A program made the position numbers and the translations under genes. This document shows, one piece after another, positions 7,594 to 14,358 of a DNA stretch of 18,881 nucleotides. Location: the NCBI GenBank assembly GCA_035279525.1, contig DATEHQ010000021.1, positions 1-18,881 of the forward strand. Direction: 5' to 3'. The notes below the pieces were generated by a model. It had not been told where the DNA came from. It saw nothing but the letters and a program-made list of their open reading frames with translations, and searched no databases. The stretch's first letter is position 1. Each line of letters starts with the position of its first letter. This stretch comes from DATEHQ01 sp035279525. Its GTDB lineage: Bacteria > Chloroflexota > Dormibacteria > Dormibacterales > Dormibacteraceae.

Positions 7594-7971
7594 GTGACAC
7601 ACGGTGAAGCGCGGCGGATGCGGCAGCGTCTGCAGGAAGCTCTTCGAGAGTCGCTCAGGTCCCGTGATCAGCACGCCGCCGCCGCGCTGCGCTCCGCCCT
7701 CGGCGCGATCGACAACGCGGAGGCGGTGAGCGGCGGCCAGGTCTCTGAAACAGGGAACCGCGACGTTGCGAAGGCGCGGCTGGGTGTCGGCGTGGCGGAG
7801 GTGAACCGCCGCGAGCTTTCTCCGATGGAACTGGCGGCGATCCTGCGCAACGAGGTCGACGAGCGATTGGCCGCGGCCGCCGAATACGAGCGCCTGGGCC
7901 GGCTCGAGCAGGCGGCCCGGTTGCGCTCGGAAGCCGCCGCGCTCCAGCCTTACCTCACAGGTGCTGCCTAG
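7594..7971 (+). CDS. YqeY/GatB-tail-like protein, half-length
   Basis: A 125-residue helical protein resembling the YqeY family, which is related to the tail domain of the GatB subunit of Asp/Glu-tRNA amidotransferase. The N-terminal helices match (RQRLQEALRESLRSRDQHAA, then ALRSALGAIDNAEAV at about residues 32-46), as does ELAAILRNEVDERLAAAAEYERLGR followed by EAAALQPYL. Typical members are about 150 residues and continue after the YLP turn into a second helical domain; here the protein stops at that point. It may be a one-domain variant or a natural truncation. The GTG start is supported by a -10 hexamer 7 bases upstream. Its TAG stop overlaps the stop of a tiny minus-strand frame in the tetramer CTAG. 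Confidence 0.75.
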   Translation: MTHGEARRMRQRLQEALRESLRSRDQHAAAALRSALGAIDNAEAVSGGQVSETGNRDVAKARLGVGVAEVNRRELSPMELAAILRNEVDERLAAAAEYERLGRLEQAARLRSEAAALQPYLTGAA

Positions 7972-8054
7972 GCCTCCAGCGCCTCGAGTAGCCTGGCGGC
8001 GAACTCGGTCGGGCGGCCGTCGAATCCACCGTGGCCGCCGGGGCGCCGGTACAT
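7968..8054 (-). pseudogene. Possible 28-codon gene remnant or micro-ORF
   Basis: A short open frame beginning ATG-TAC with product MYRRPGGHGGFDGRP followed by a helix-like end EFAARLLEALEA. The ending looks like a genuine protein C-terminus, in the style of the last helix of alpha/beta-hydrolase-like proteins, but the frame is closed 24 bases upstream of the ATG by a TGA. Its TAG stop shares CTAG (7968-7971) with the stop of the convergent YqeY-like gene, as also happens for the real gene pair at 8514-8517. It may be the tail of a lost gene or a real micro-protein. Confidence 0.25.
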
Positions 8055-8101
8055 TGACTCAACCGGCCGGTGTCAGCCGGCTCAGCCGGGTGGACAGGAG
8101 G
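8050..8101 (+). promoter_or_regulatory. Upstream region of the cupin gene: -10-like TACATT, tandem repeat, AGGAGG
   Basis: TACATT (8050-8055) is a plausible -10, giving a leader of roughly 48 bases. The leader carries a tandem repeat TCAGCCGG at 8073-8080 and 8082-8089, which could fold with nearby CCGGCCGG. AGGAGG (8096-8101) is a strong ribosome site 8 bases before the TTG at 8110 and fixes that unusual start codon. Confidence 0.5.
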
Positions 8102-8109
8102 AGTGCGCC

Positions 8110-8517
8110 TTGCAAGTCACCAGGAACAGCGTGAAAACGACGCCCGGCCCAGCGGATTGGTTCACGGGCGCGGTCTACATCGACCAGGTCGCATCACCGT
8201 CGGGGGCGTCGCGGTTGACCGCGAGCAGCGTCCACTTCACCCCCGGCGCGCGGACCGCATGGCACACACACCCCAACGGCCAGACCATATTCGTGACCGA
8301 AGGCGTTGGTCATGCTCAGCGCCGGGGCGGACCGATCGAGGTCATCCGCCCGGGAGACCGTGTCTTCTTCGAGCCAGGCGAGGATCACTGGCACGGCGCG
8401 TCGTCGATGCGGTTCATGACCCACCTGGCCATGCTCGAGGTCGACGACAAGGGGAACAGCGCGACGTGGGGGCCTCACGTCACAGACGACGAGTACGCGA
8501 AAGCCCCCGCGGGCTAG
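8110..8517 (+). CDS. Cupin-domain protein (quercetin-dioxygenase / mandelonitrile-lyase-like)
   Basis: A 135-residue single-domain cupin. Motif 1 is G46-ARTAW-HTHPNGQTIFVTEG, giving His52, His54 and Gln58 as metal ligands (Gln in place of the usual Glu, as in a known cupin subgroup). Motif 2 is PGDRVFFEPGEDHWHGA with His93 and His95. Such small cupins bind Mn, Fe or Ni and include lyases and dioxygenases; substrate is unknown. Start is TTG, chosen because AGGAGG lies 8 bases upstream and the protein aligns with the family from the first residues; a GTG at 8103 is out of frame. Its stop overlaps that of the convergent membrane gene in CTAG. Confidence 0.88.
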   Translation: MQVTRNSVKTTPGPADWFTGAVYIDQVASPSGASRLTASSVHFTPGARTAWHTHPNGQTIFVTEGVGHAQRRGGPIEVIRPGDRVFFEPGEDHWHGASSMRFMTHLAMLEVDDKGNSATWGPHVTDDEYAKAPAG

Positions 8518-8978
8518 TAGCCGAACCGCATCGCGATCATCAGGGAGAAGAGGACCAGGAACAGGCCGAGCTCGACCCGCCCAAGTGTCGTGAGACGAGC
8601 CTGCAGCACCCCGGAGGTGTCCTGGGAGGCGGATCCAAGACGCGCGGCGGTCGGTCCTGTGAGACGAGCTCCCACGAAGGCGAGGCCGACGCCGATGAGC
8701 AGGCTGGCGATCCACGTGACGCCGTACGCGGACCCGAGGATCGACAAGACGCCGCCGGCAAGACCTCGTCCGATTCCGAGAACGACTGTCAGCCCCGCCA
8801 CGATCGCGATGATCCGGCCGTATCGCATCGAAAAGGCATGCCACCAGGCGGCCTGGGTTTCCGCAGGCTGCGCCTTGATGGCCGGGACGACGACCACGTG
8901 GTTGGTCACTGACGAACCGAACCAGACGATTCCGCCGAGGACATGGAGCCACTGGAGCGTGATGACGAGGAACAGCAC
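8514..8978 (-). CDS. CopD/DUF2269-like integral membrane protein
   Basis: About 154 residues with four predicted membrane helices: FLVITLQWLHVLGGIVWFG at the N-terminus, IIAIVAGLTVVLGIGRG, WIASLLIGVGLAFVG, and ELGLFLVLFSLMIAMRF near the end. The N-terminal LQWLHVLGGIVWFGSS, with a His inside the first helix, resembles the CopD/DUF2269 group. The role is unknown. The frame stays open to a GTG at 9017, which would overlap the preceding gene by 35 bases; the GTG at 8978 lies 4 bases after that gene's stop and starts directly at the first helix, so it is preferred. It is translated with the upstream membrane gene as an operon controlled from the TetR operator region. Confidence 0.7.
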   Translation of the reverse strand: MLFLVITLQWLHVLGGIVWFGSSVTNHVVVVPAIKAQPAETQAAWWHAFSMRYGRIIAIVAGLTVVLGIGRGLAGGVLSILGSAYGVTWIASLLIGVGLAFVGARLTGPTAARLGSASQDTSGVLQARLTTLGRVELGLFLVLFSLMIAMRFGY

Positions 8979-8982
8979 CGCC

Positions 8983-9372
8983 TCAGGACCGAGACGCGGC
9001 CGCGGCGGCCGGCACACCGGCGCGATCGTCGGACCGCACCTTGATCACGGTCCACGCGACGGTCAGGATGAATGCGGTGATGAGCAACCCGATGTCATCC
9101 CCGCGGTCGTCGACGTCCTCGATCGTGAGCGCGAACACCTTCAGCAAGATGAGCACGGCTGGAAGGACGACCGTCAACCAGGTGTTGCGATAGCGGTTTC
9201 TCCAGTACCACGCGAGCGCGCCCGCCGCGAGCAACACCATCCCGCCCTCGTCCAGGGCCCCCACCGTTCCCTCGGTCGAGAGCTCCGGTAGTGCCGCGAG
9301 TCCCACCACCGCCACGAACCCGCACGCCAACAGGTTGTTTCCCCGACTCAGCAATTCTCCGGCTGTCCGCAC
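8983..9372 (-). CDS. Small integral membrane protein, TetR-controlled
   Basis: A 129-residue protein with about four membrane helices (NNLLACGFVAVVGLAAL, GMVLLAAGALAWYW, LTVVLPAVLILLKVFALTI, GLLITAFILTVAWTVIKV). No family is recognised. The frame is open to an ATG at 9414, but that codon lies inside the palindromic operator. The GTG at 9372 has AGGAGG (minus, 9383-9378) at a 5-base spacing and is the likely start. An AT-rich -10-like GATATTTT sits at 9392-9385. It leads a two-gene operon with the CopD-like membrane protein and is divergent from the TetR gene, so the pair is probably repressed by that regulator. Confidence 0.7.
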   Translation of the reverse strand: MRTAGELLSRGNNLLACGFVAVVGLAALPELSTEGTVGALDEGGMVLLAAGALAWYWRNRYRNTWLTVVLPAVLILLKVFALTIEDVDDRGDDIGLLITAFILTVAWTVIKVRSDDRAGVPAAAAASRS

Positions 9373-9377
9373 CCCTG

Positions 9378-9383
9378 CCTCCT
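9378..9383 (-). promoter_or_regulatory. Shine-Dalgarno site deciding the GTG 9372 start
   Basis: AGGAGG on the minus strand, 5 bases before GTG 9372. It rules against the upstream ATG at 9414 in the same frame, which would place this ribosome site inside the coding region. Confidence 0.75.
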
Positions 9384-9401
9384 TAAAATATCTTTCTGGT
9401 T

Positions 9402-9420
9402 TCTGGAATGACATTCCAGA
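9402..9420. promoter_or_regulatory. Perfect palindromic operator, probably for the adjacent TetR regulator
   Basis: TCTGGAATG-A-CATTCCAGA is a perfect inverted repeat with 9-bp arms around a single central base, in an unusually AT-rich pocket between the divergent TetR and membrane-protein genes. It covers the TetR gene's putative -35 (ATGACA, 9408-9413) and lies upstream of the membrane operon's -10. The tandem direct repeat TTTCTGG at 9393-9399 and 9400-9406 overlaps its left edge. A second inverted repeat, AGAAT-CCGT-ATTCT (9424-9437), lies on the TetR -10. Size and position match TetR-family operators. Confidence 0.8.
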
Positions 9421-9437
9421 GTGAGAATCCGTATTCT
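9408..9437 (+). promoter_or_regulatory. Promoter of the TetR gene
   Basis: ATGACA (9408-9413, five of six matches to TTGACA) and TATTCT (9432-9437) are separated by 18 bases. The -35 lies at the centre of the palindrome and the -10 inside the second inverted repeat, so bound regulator should block its own promoter. The leader to ATG 9450 is only about 5 bases. Confidence 0.6.
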
Positions 9438-9449
9438 ATCCAAACCGCG

Positions 9450-10097
9450 ATGCCTGTCAAGCGGACCGAACAGCCGGACCTGCGAAGCGAGCACGCCGCT
9501 GCCACCCGCTCCAGGGTGCTTCGCGCCGCAAAGAAGCTCTTCGCCGAGAAGGGCTACGCCGCGACGACGATCGCCGCCCTGGCCGATGAGGCCGGGGTGG
9601 CCGTCCAGACCCTGTACTCGGCGTTTGGATCCAAAGCGGGGATCGCCGTGTCGGTGATGGAGGATGCCGTCATCTCTTCAGGCATCCGCGAAGCCAACGC
9701 CGCGGCGCTCCGTGAGCCGGACGGAGAGAAGGCGGTCAGGATCGTGGCGTCGGCGGGCGCCCGCCTCTACTCGGTCGAGGCGGTCCTCGTGAAGCTGCTG
9801 AGCGCCGAGGTGGCCGCCGATTTCGCGCGGATAAGCAATCGCCACCGACTCCAGGACATCACCAGGCTCGCCACCACCAGCGCCGGCATCGCCTCGCGCT
9901 TTCGAACCAAGGAGGACGCCTCCCGCGCTGCGATCGCGGCGTGGGCGGTTTCCGGGATCGAGACCTACGATCGCCTGGTCTTGCAGGCCGGCTGGAGCCA
10001 CGAGCACTACGTGCAGTGGCTCGGCGACATGTTCGTGGCGAACCTTCTCCCGCCGCGCGGGAAATCGCGAACGAGTTCGATCAGAAAGCAGCGGTGA
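9450..10097 (+). CDS. TetR/AcrR-family transcriptional regulator
   Basis: A 215-residue repressor. The N-terminal DNA-binding domain is clear: AATRSRVLRAAKKLFAEKGYAATTIAALADEAGVAVQTLYSAFGSKAGI, with the helix-turn-helix at about residues 38-58 and the YxxFGSK motif that closes it. The C-terminal helical half, which binds a ligand and dimerises, is variable and gives no clue to the inducer. The frame is open to 9408, but that ATG lies in the operator; MPVKRTEQPD at 9450 is the sensible start. The divergent position and shared palindrome suggest it represses itself and the two-gene membrane operon. It converges on the TMEM175-like gene with a 10-base gap. Confidence 0.92.
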   Translation: MPVKRTEQPDLRSEHAAATRSRVLRAAKKLFAEKGYAATTIAALADEAGVAVQTLYSAFGSKAGIAVSVMEDAVISSGIREANAAALREPDGEKAVRIVASAGARLYSVEAVLVKLLSAEVAADFARISNRHRLQDITRLATTSAGIASRFRTKEDASRAAIAAWAVSGIETYDRLVLQAGWSHEHYVQWLGDMFVANLLPPRGKSRTSSIRKQR

Positions 10098-10100
10098 TCG

Positions 10101-10133
10101 GCTCGGTCTAGCCGCCGCGGCCGAAGACCGAGC
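10101..10133. terminator. Hairpin between TetR and TMEM175-like genes
   Basis: GCTCGGTCT (10101-10109) and AGACCGAGC (10125-10133) form a perfect 9-bp stem with a 15-base GC-rich loop. It begins 3 bases after the TetR stop and covers the last codons and stop of the convergent gene, so it could act in both directions. There is no T-tract. Confidence 0.5.
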
Positions 10134-10698
10134 TCTCGAGCACGTAGAACACCGCGATGGCGAGGTACAGCGCGCCGCTCACGAGGGGATTGACCACTGC
10201 GAAAAGCGTCGCGACGAGGTAGATCGCCGGCCCAAACGCATAACTGCGGCTGATGCCGTCCACCACCCTCTGATCAGCGTCATGGCGCAGCAGCCTGCGG
10301 CCGGAGGCCGCGTATCGCCACAGCACGTTGAAGAGCACCGCCGTGGCGGTGAGGGTGATGCCGTAAGCGACCGCCGCGGGCCTGGCGTCCTGGGACTGAA
10401 TGTTGAGGGCAAGCAGGCGCGTCGGAAATGGGATGAAGGCGATGATCATCAGAAACAGCACGTTGATCATCAGGAAGAAGCGGTCGACCTGCCTGATCTG
10501 GTGCATGACGGTGTGGTGGTTGGCCCAGATGATGCCGATCGTGACGAAGCTGATCGCGTAGGCGACATAGCTCGCCCAGATCCTCAAGAGCTCCGGCCCC
10601 AGCGGCCGGCCTTCGGTGACGGCCAGGTTGAGGATCAGCAAGGTGGCGGCGAAGGCGAAGATGCCGTCCGAAAACGCCTCGAGCCGGTTCTTGGGCAT
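10108..10698 (-). CDS. TMEM175-family (DUF1211) potassium channel-like membrane protein
   Basis: A 196-residue membrane protein with about six helices. The first helix carries the family signature RLEAFSDGIFAFAATLLILNL, with the FSD motif at residues 9-11; the second carries WASYVAYAISFVTIGIIWANHHTVMHQI, also typical. Bacterial members are about 200 residues with one six-helix unit and form tetrameric potassium-selective channels. ATG 10698 is preferred to the TTG at 10707 because family similarity begins at residue 4. The SnoaL-like gene ends 56 bases upstream on the same strand, so they may be cotranscribed; no strong promoter is visible in that gap. Confidence 0.9.
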   Translation of the reverse strand: MPKNRLEAFSDGIFAFAATLLILNLAVTEGRPLGPELLRIWASYVAYAISFVTIGIIWANHHTVMHQIRQVDRFFLMINVLFLMIIAFIPFPTRLLALNIQSQDARPAAVAYGITLTATAVLFNVLWRYAASGRRLLRHDADQRVVDGISRSYAFGPAIYLVATLFAVVNPLVSGALYLAIAVFYVLESSVFGRGG

Positions 10699-10754
10699 GG
10701 CCGTCAATGCTCGCGCAACGTCCGGCTCGCGCGCTCCCGGCGATTCAGTCGCCC

Positions 10755-11126
10755 CTAGGTCGTTCGGCTGAGGAGCTTGCGCAGCTCGGTGGCGTCGAAG
10801 CGAGTGTCATAGCGGGCGATGCGGCGATCGCGAACGGTGAAGAAGGACGCAATGCGCAGAGTCCCGACCGGGCTGGGCAGGTCGCAGTCGTAGAGCAGCG
10901 CCGCCTGGCTCCCGCTCACGACCAGCTCGACGATCCTCGCACTCCTGGTCATCGCCGCGAATCCGTCGAGCGCGGGCCGGAATTCGTCAGCGGATTCATA
11001 TGAAGCAGTCGGTCCTGAGAACTTCAGGTCCGGCGCCAGGAACGCGAATGCCTCCTCCGGGCGCCGCGTGGTCCATGCCTGGAAATAGCCTTCGACCGCC
11101 GCACGAGTCTCGGAGGCTTCGTCCAT
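10755..11126 (-). CDS. SnoaL/NTF2-like protein
   Basis: A 123-residue protein with the alpha+beta cone fold of the NTF2/SnoaL superfamily: the opening helix ETRAAVEGYFQAWTTRRPEEAFAFLAPDLKFSGP, a second helix EFRPALDGFAAMTRSARIV, then strands SQAALLYDCDL, LRIASFFTVRDRRIARYDTRFD. Members are small enzymes or ligand-binding proteins; the pocket residues do not reveal a substrate. The ATG at 11126 is supported by TATCGT ending 7 bases upstream (leaderless geometry), so it may be transcribed independently of the SRPBCC gene whose stop is 23 bases upstream. Confidence 0.85.
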   Translation of the reverse strand: MDEASETRAAVEGYFQAWTTRRPEEAFAFLAPDLKFSGPTASYESADEFRPALDGFAAMTRSARIVELVVSGSQAALLYDCDLPSPVGTLRIASFFTVRDRRIARYDTRFDATELRKLLSRTT

Positions 11127-11133
11127 GTGGCGA

Positions 11134-11139
11134 ACGATA
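11134..11139 (-). promoter_or_regulatory. Putative leaderless -10 element TATCGT
   Basis: On the minus strand TATCGT (11139 down to 11134) ends exactly 7 bases before the ATG at 11126. It lies in the 23-base gap after the SRPBCC gene, with its -35 region inside that gene's 3' end. Confidence 0.45.
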
Positions 11140-11149
11140 CCCAGACGGG

Positions 11150-11710
11150 CTACGCATTCCTATGCGGCAGCCCGGCAGCCAGGGCCTGATACGGCGGGAC
11201 GAGCTCGTTCCAGCGCGCCTCGGTGTCGCCACGCTCACGCCCAGCGAGGTAGGTTGCGAGATGCTCCGCGTGTATCTGCCAACCCGCCCCGTAGAAGGCG
11301 ATCGTGTCCAGGGGCAAGCCCCGGATCTCGACCACCAGGATGGTCTGGCTGCCATCGGCTGTCAGGTTGGCTTCGATCCCCTGGTCGAAAGGGGGCGTGC
11401 CGCGACCCTTCCGCCAGGACTCGTCCGATTCCCTGGTCGTCACCAGCAGATGCCGCGGGGGCCGGCACGCCTCGATGCGGCCGGAGCCTTCCCAGTCATC
11501 GGATTCGAGGTACACGCGGAACTCCCCGCCGGGGCGGAGGTCGCCTTTTGCCTCGCCGTACCAGCCGGACAGGCGGTCTGGGTCGGTGAGCGCCGACCAG
11601 AGGTCGTCGATATCGGCGTCGTAGCGGTCTTCGAGCCGCACGATGCCCTTGCCGCCTTCAGATCGCAGGCCGCCAAGGATGCGGCCGCCGCCAGGTGCGT
11701 TGCTGTTCAT
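11150..11710 (-). CDS. SRPBCC / AHSA1-like domain protein
   Basis: A 186-residue protein of the START/Bet v1-like superfamily, AHSA1 branch. The pattern is typical: a first strand IVRLEDRYDADIDDLWSALTDPDRLSGWYGEAKGDLRPGGEFRVYL, then GSGRIEACRPPRHLLVTTRE, TILVVEIRGLP, and a long C-terminal helix GAGWQIHAEHLATYLAGR. The family binds hydrophobic ligands or assists HSP90-like chaperones. The frame is open to 11971, but the start is the ATG at 11710: AAGGAG lies 5 bases before it and the extension overlaps the divergent cyclase-type regulator. Such proteins are often next to ArsR-type regulators; here the neighbour is a cyclase/NB-ARC regulator instead. Confidence 0.88.
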   Translation of the reverse strand: MNSNAPGGGRILGGLRSEGGKGIVRLEDRYDADIDDLWSALTDPDRLSGWYGEAKGDLRPGGEFRVYLESDDWEGSGRIEACRPPRHLLVTTRESDESWRKGRGTPPFDQGIEANLTADGSQTILVVEIRGLPLDTIAFYGAGWQIHAEHLATYLAGRERGDTEARWNELVPPYQALAAGLPHRNA

Positions 11711-11715
11711 AAGTG

Positions 11716-11791
11716 CTCCTTTGGTGTGCGTGGCGTCATTGCGCCACCTCCACAAGGCCCGGCGCCGGCCTGACAACATGATGGTTTCATG
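11716..11791. promoter_or_regulatory. Divergent control region between SRPBCC gene and cyclase-type regulator
   Basis: AAGGAG on the minus strand (11721-11716) is the ribosome site of the SRPBCC gene. Further right, CATGA (11777-11781) and TCATG (11787-11791) form an inverted repeat with a 5-base spacer, a possible operator between the two starts. No convincing -10/-35 pair is seen for either direction. Confidence 0.35.
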
Positions 11792-11807
11792 CCCGAGAGA
11801 AGAGGCC

Positions 11808-14288
11808 ATGCCTGAGCTCCCGCGCGGGACTGTGACCTTCCTGTTCACGGACATCGAGGGATCGACGCGGCTGCTCGACGAACTGGGTGAAGGATATGCC
11901 GACGCGCTGGCTGAGCACCGCCGTGCTCTGCGTGAGGCGTTCACGCGCCATGACGGCGTCGAGGTTGACACCCAGGGGGATGCCTTCTTTGTTGCGTTCG
12001 CGCGCGCGTCCGACGCGGTGGCCGCCGCGGAGGATGGTCAGCGGGCGCTCGCCGGCGGACCGGTTCGGGCTCGCATGGGACTGCACACGGGTGAGCCCAC
12101 CGTGACTTCAGAGGGTTACGTCGGCGAAGACGTTCACAGGGCATCGCGGATCGCAGCCGCCGGCCACGGGGGCCAGGTCCTGCTCTCGCAATCGACGCGC
12201 GACCTCGCCGGCCGAGATGACGTCCGCGACCTTGGTGAGCATCGGCTCAAGGATCTGCCGGGGACCGTCCGGATCTATCAGCTGGGCGACGGCGAGTTCG
12301 CCCCCCTGCGGACGCTCTTCGCGTCCAATCTGCCCGCGCCGCCAACTCCCTTCATCGGCCGCAAGAGCGAGCTGGCCAACACCATCGGCCTGTTGACACG
12401 CGATGACGTTCGAATGCTCACGCTTACGGGCGCAGGCGGGAGCGGCAAGACACGGCTTGCGCTTGAGATGGGAGCCTCGTTGACCGAGCACTACGAGCAT
12501 GGCGTGTGGTGGGTTCCCCTTTCGGCCGTCACAAGGTCCGACGATGTGATGCCCGCGGTCGGCCGAGCGCTGAGCGGAGGCGGTGTGGCCGCGGAGGCAA
12601 TCGGCAACCGGCATCTCCTACTCATCCTCGACAACTTTGAGCACGTAATTGCGGCGGCGTCGGAAGTGTCCGCACTCCTCGCCGCGTGTCGTCATCTCGA
12701 CGTGCTGGTCACGAGTCGTGAGCGCCTTTCTCTGCAAGCCGAGCACGTGTATCCGGTTCCATTGCTCGCGAGAAAGGAATCGGTGGACCTGTTCCTCGCG
12801 CGTGCCCGCGCCATTACGCCTGACTTCGTAACCGACAAGAGGCTCGACGAGCTGTGCGCTCGCCTCGACGACCTCCCCCTGGCCATCGAGCTCGCCGCAG
12901 CCCGAACTTCGCTCATGAGCGTGGATGAGCTCATTGAACGTCTTGGCAGGCGACTCGACCTTCTCCGTGCCGGCCGAGATGCGGAGTCTCGGCATCGGAC
13001 CCTTCGGACGACGATCGAGTGGTCGTTCGAGCTCTTGAGCCCGGAGGAACGAACGTTGTTTGCGGCTCTGTCCGTTTTCCGAGGTGGCTGGACGCTCGAT
13101 ACCTCAGAACATGTGGTGGAAGCGAAAGTCGAGCTCGTGGAATCTCTCGCCGACAAGAATCTCGTGCGGCGGAGCGAACCTGGTCGCTTCGGCATGCTCG
13201 ACACGGTGCGAGATTTCGCCGCTGAGCATGTGGGGATTGCAGAGCGGTCACGAATCCTGCAGCGCCTGCTCGAATACCTCTTGACCATTTTTGCGAGCGC
13301 GAATCTGAGCGAGTACGCGACCGAGCGGATGCAGATGAATCTCGCCACTGCCGAGCAGCCGAACATCGACGTCGCGTTGAGCTGGGCTGACGAATCGGGC
13401 CACGCGCAGGAGGGAATCGAGCTGCTCGTGCTGACGGAGATGTACTGGGTCGCCAATGATCCAGCCGGCGGTCACGAGCGGATGGAACGCCTGCTGGCCA
13501 GGGTCGCCGAAACGGGGGAGCCACTGACGCCGGGGGTGCACGCGCGCGCCCTCCTGTTTCGGGCCGCGGCGCTGGATCTCTCCAACCGGTTCGACCTGGC
13601 CGAGCCGGAATATGTGCGCGCACGAGAGCTCTTTCGGGCCGCGAACGAGGACGAGTACGCCGGCCATCTCACCGCCCGAATCGCGAACGCGGCTCTAAGG
13701 CAGTCCGATGTCGACCGAGCGGTTGCGCTCGCGACGGAAGCACTGCAGCTCGCTCGGCGTAACAGGAGTCTCGTAGACGAGGGTTTCGCCCTGTACGTCC
13801 TGGCCATGGCTGCCTTCACTCGGGGAGATCTGGAGCGAGGGAACCAGCTTGTGCATGAGAGCGCTCCGCTTACTCATCGTGGCGCATCCATCTGGATCAG
13901 CGGCACTTCCCGTGTGGCTGCGGCCGAATTCCTTATCGCGGCAGGGCAACTCGACGAGGCAGAAATCCAGGTTCATGCCGGCCTGGCAACGCTCGCTTCG
14001 ATCGGCGATCGCGTCAACACCCCTTACGCCATCGGCGGCATCGCCGCGATCGCCGCGCTGCGAGAAGACGGCGCCCGCGCCGGAACCCTATGGGGAGCCC
14101 TCGAAGCCATCGCCGACCTGGATCCGAAGAGCACGGCCCACGAGGCTATGAGGGATAACGCGCCATATCTCAAAGACATCAAAGGCCCGGAGTTCGAGGT
14201 GGGGCGTGCCCAGGGGCAAAGCCTGTCGCGAGAACAGGCGATCGAGTTTGCACTGTCTGGTCGTGGCGGAGCGCCGCCACCCGAATAA
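11808..14288 (+). CDS. Class III cyclase / NB-ARC ATPase / TPR regulator
   Basis: An 826-residue protein of the STAND type. Residues 1-160 are a class III nucleotide cyclase domain: FLFTDIEGST with metal-binding Asp15, GDAFF with Asp58, and EDVHRASRIAAAGHGGQVLLS (108-128). The Asn that normally stabilises the transition state is His110; Arg114 is kept. Residues 183-400 are an NB-ARC ATPase: FIGRKSEL, Walker A GAGGSGKT (208-215), Walker B LLILDNFEHV (271-280), VTSRE (301-305), LPLAIELAAAR (356-366). A winged-helix-like region (SFELLSPEERTLFAALSVFRGGW) follows, then helical TPR-like repeats to the end. No C-terminal LuxR helix-turn-helix is present, so it probably signals by nucleotide or protein contact. 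ATG 11808 starts the cyclase domain; ATG 11778 in frame is possible. Confidence 0.9.
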   Translation: MPELPRGTVTFLFTDIEGSTRLLDELGEGYADALAEHRRALREAFTRHDGVEVDTQGDAFFVAFARASDAVAAAEDGQRALAGGPVRARMGLHTGEPTVTSEGYVGEDVHRASRIAAAGHGGQVLLSQSTRDLAGRDDVRDLGEHRLKDLPGTVRIYQLGDGEFAPLRTLFASNLPAPPTPFIGRKSELANTIGLLTRDDVRMLTLTGAGGSGKTRLALEMGASLTEHYEHGVWWVPLSAVTRSDDVMPAVGRALSGGGVAAEAIGNRHLLLILDNFEHVIAAASEVSALLAACRHLDVLVTSRERLSLQAEHVYPVPLLARKESVDLFLARARAITPDFVTDKRLDELCARLDDLPLAIELAAARTSLMSVDELIERLGRRLDLLRAGRDAESRHRTLRTTIEWSFELLSPEERTLFAALSVFRGGWTLDTSEHVVEAKVELVESLADKNLVRRSEPGRFGMLDTVRDFAAEHVGIAERSRILQRLLEYLLTIFASANLSEYATERMQMNLATAEQPNIDVALSWADESGHAQEGIELLVLTEMYWVANDPAGGHERMERLLARVAETGEPLTPGVHARALLFRAAALDLSNRFDLAEPEYVRARELFRAANEDEYAGHLTARIANAALRQSDVDRAVALATEALQLARRNRSLVDEGFALYVLAMAAFTRGDLERGNQLVHESAPLTHRGASIWISGTSRVAAAEFLIAAGQLDEAEIQVHAGLATLASIGDRVNTPYAIGGIAAIAALREDGARAGTLWGALEAIADLDPKSTAHEAMRDNAPYLKDIKGPEFEVGRAQGQSLSREQAIEFALSGRGGAPPPE

Positions 14289-14301
14289 TCGAAGTCCGCG
14301 A

Positions 14302-14337
14302 GGTCGATTGCGCGGGAGGCGAGCGCAAGCGTCGACC
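14302..14337. terminator. Long bulged hairpin after the cyclase-type regulator
   Basis: GGTCGA+TTGCGC (14302-14313) pairs with GCGCAA (14323-14328) and TCGACC (14332-14337), a 12-bp stem interrupted by one 3-base bulge (GCG), with a 9-base loop. It lies 13 bases after the stop, between convergent genes. No T-tract follows. Confidence 0.5.
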
Positions 14338-14358
14338 GGACGAAACGAGAGCGGGGGT

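Noticed and set aside
7552..7674. Upstream extension of the mannosidase frame to ATG 7674
   Set aside because: It overlaps the YqeY-like gene start and the added residues do not resemble the family N-terminus.
8070..8912. 280-codon plus-strand open frame across the cupin and membrane genes
   Set aside because: Out of frame with the cupin and antisense to the CopD-like gene; product is hydrophilic and Arg/Gly-rich without motifs.
11711..11971. Upstream extension of the SRPBCC frame
   Set aside because: A good ribosome site fixes the start at 11710, and the extension is antisense to the cyclase domain.
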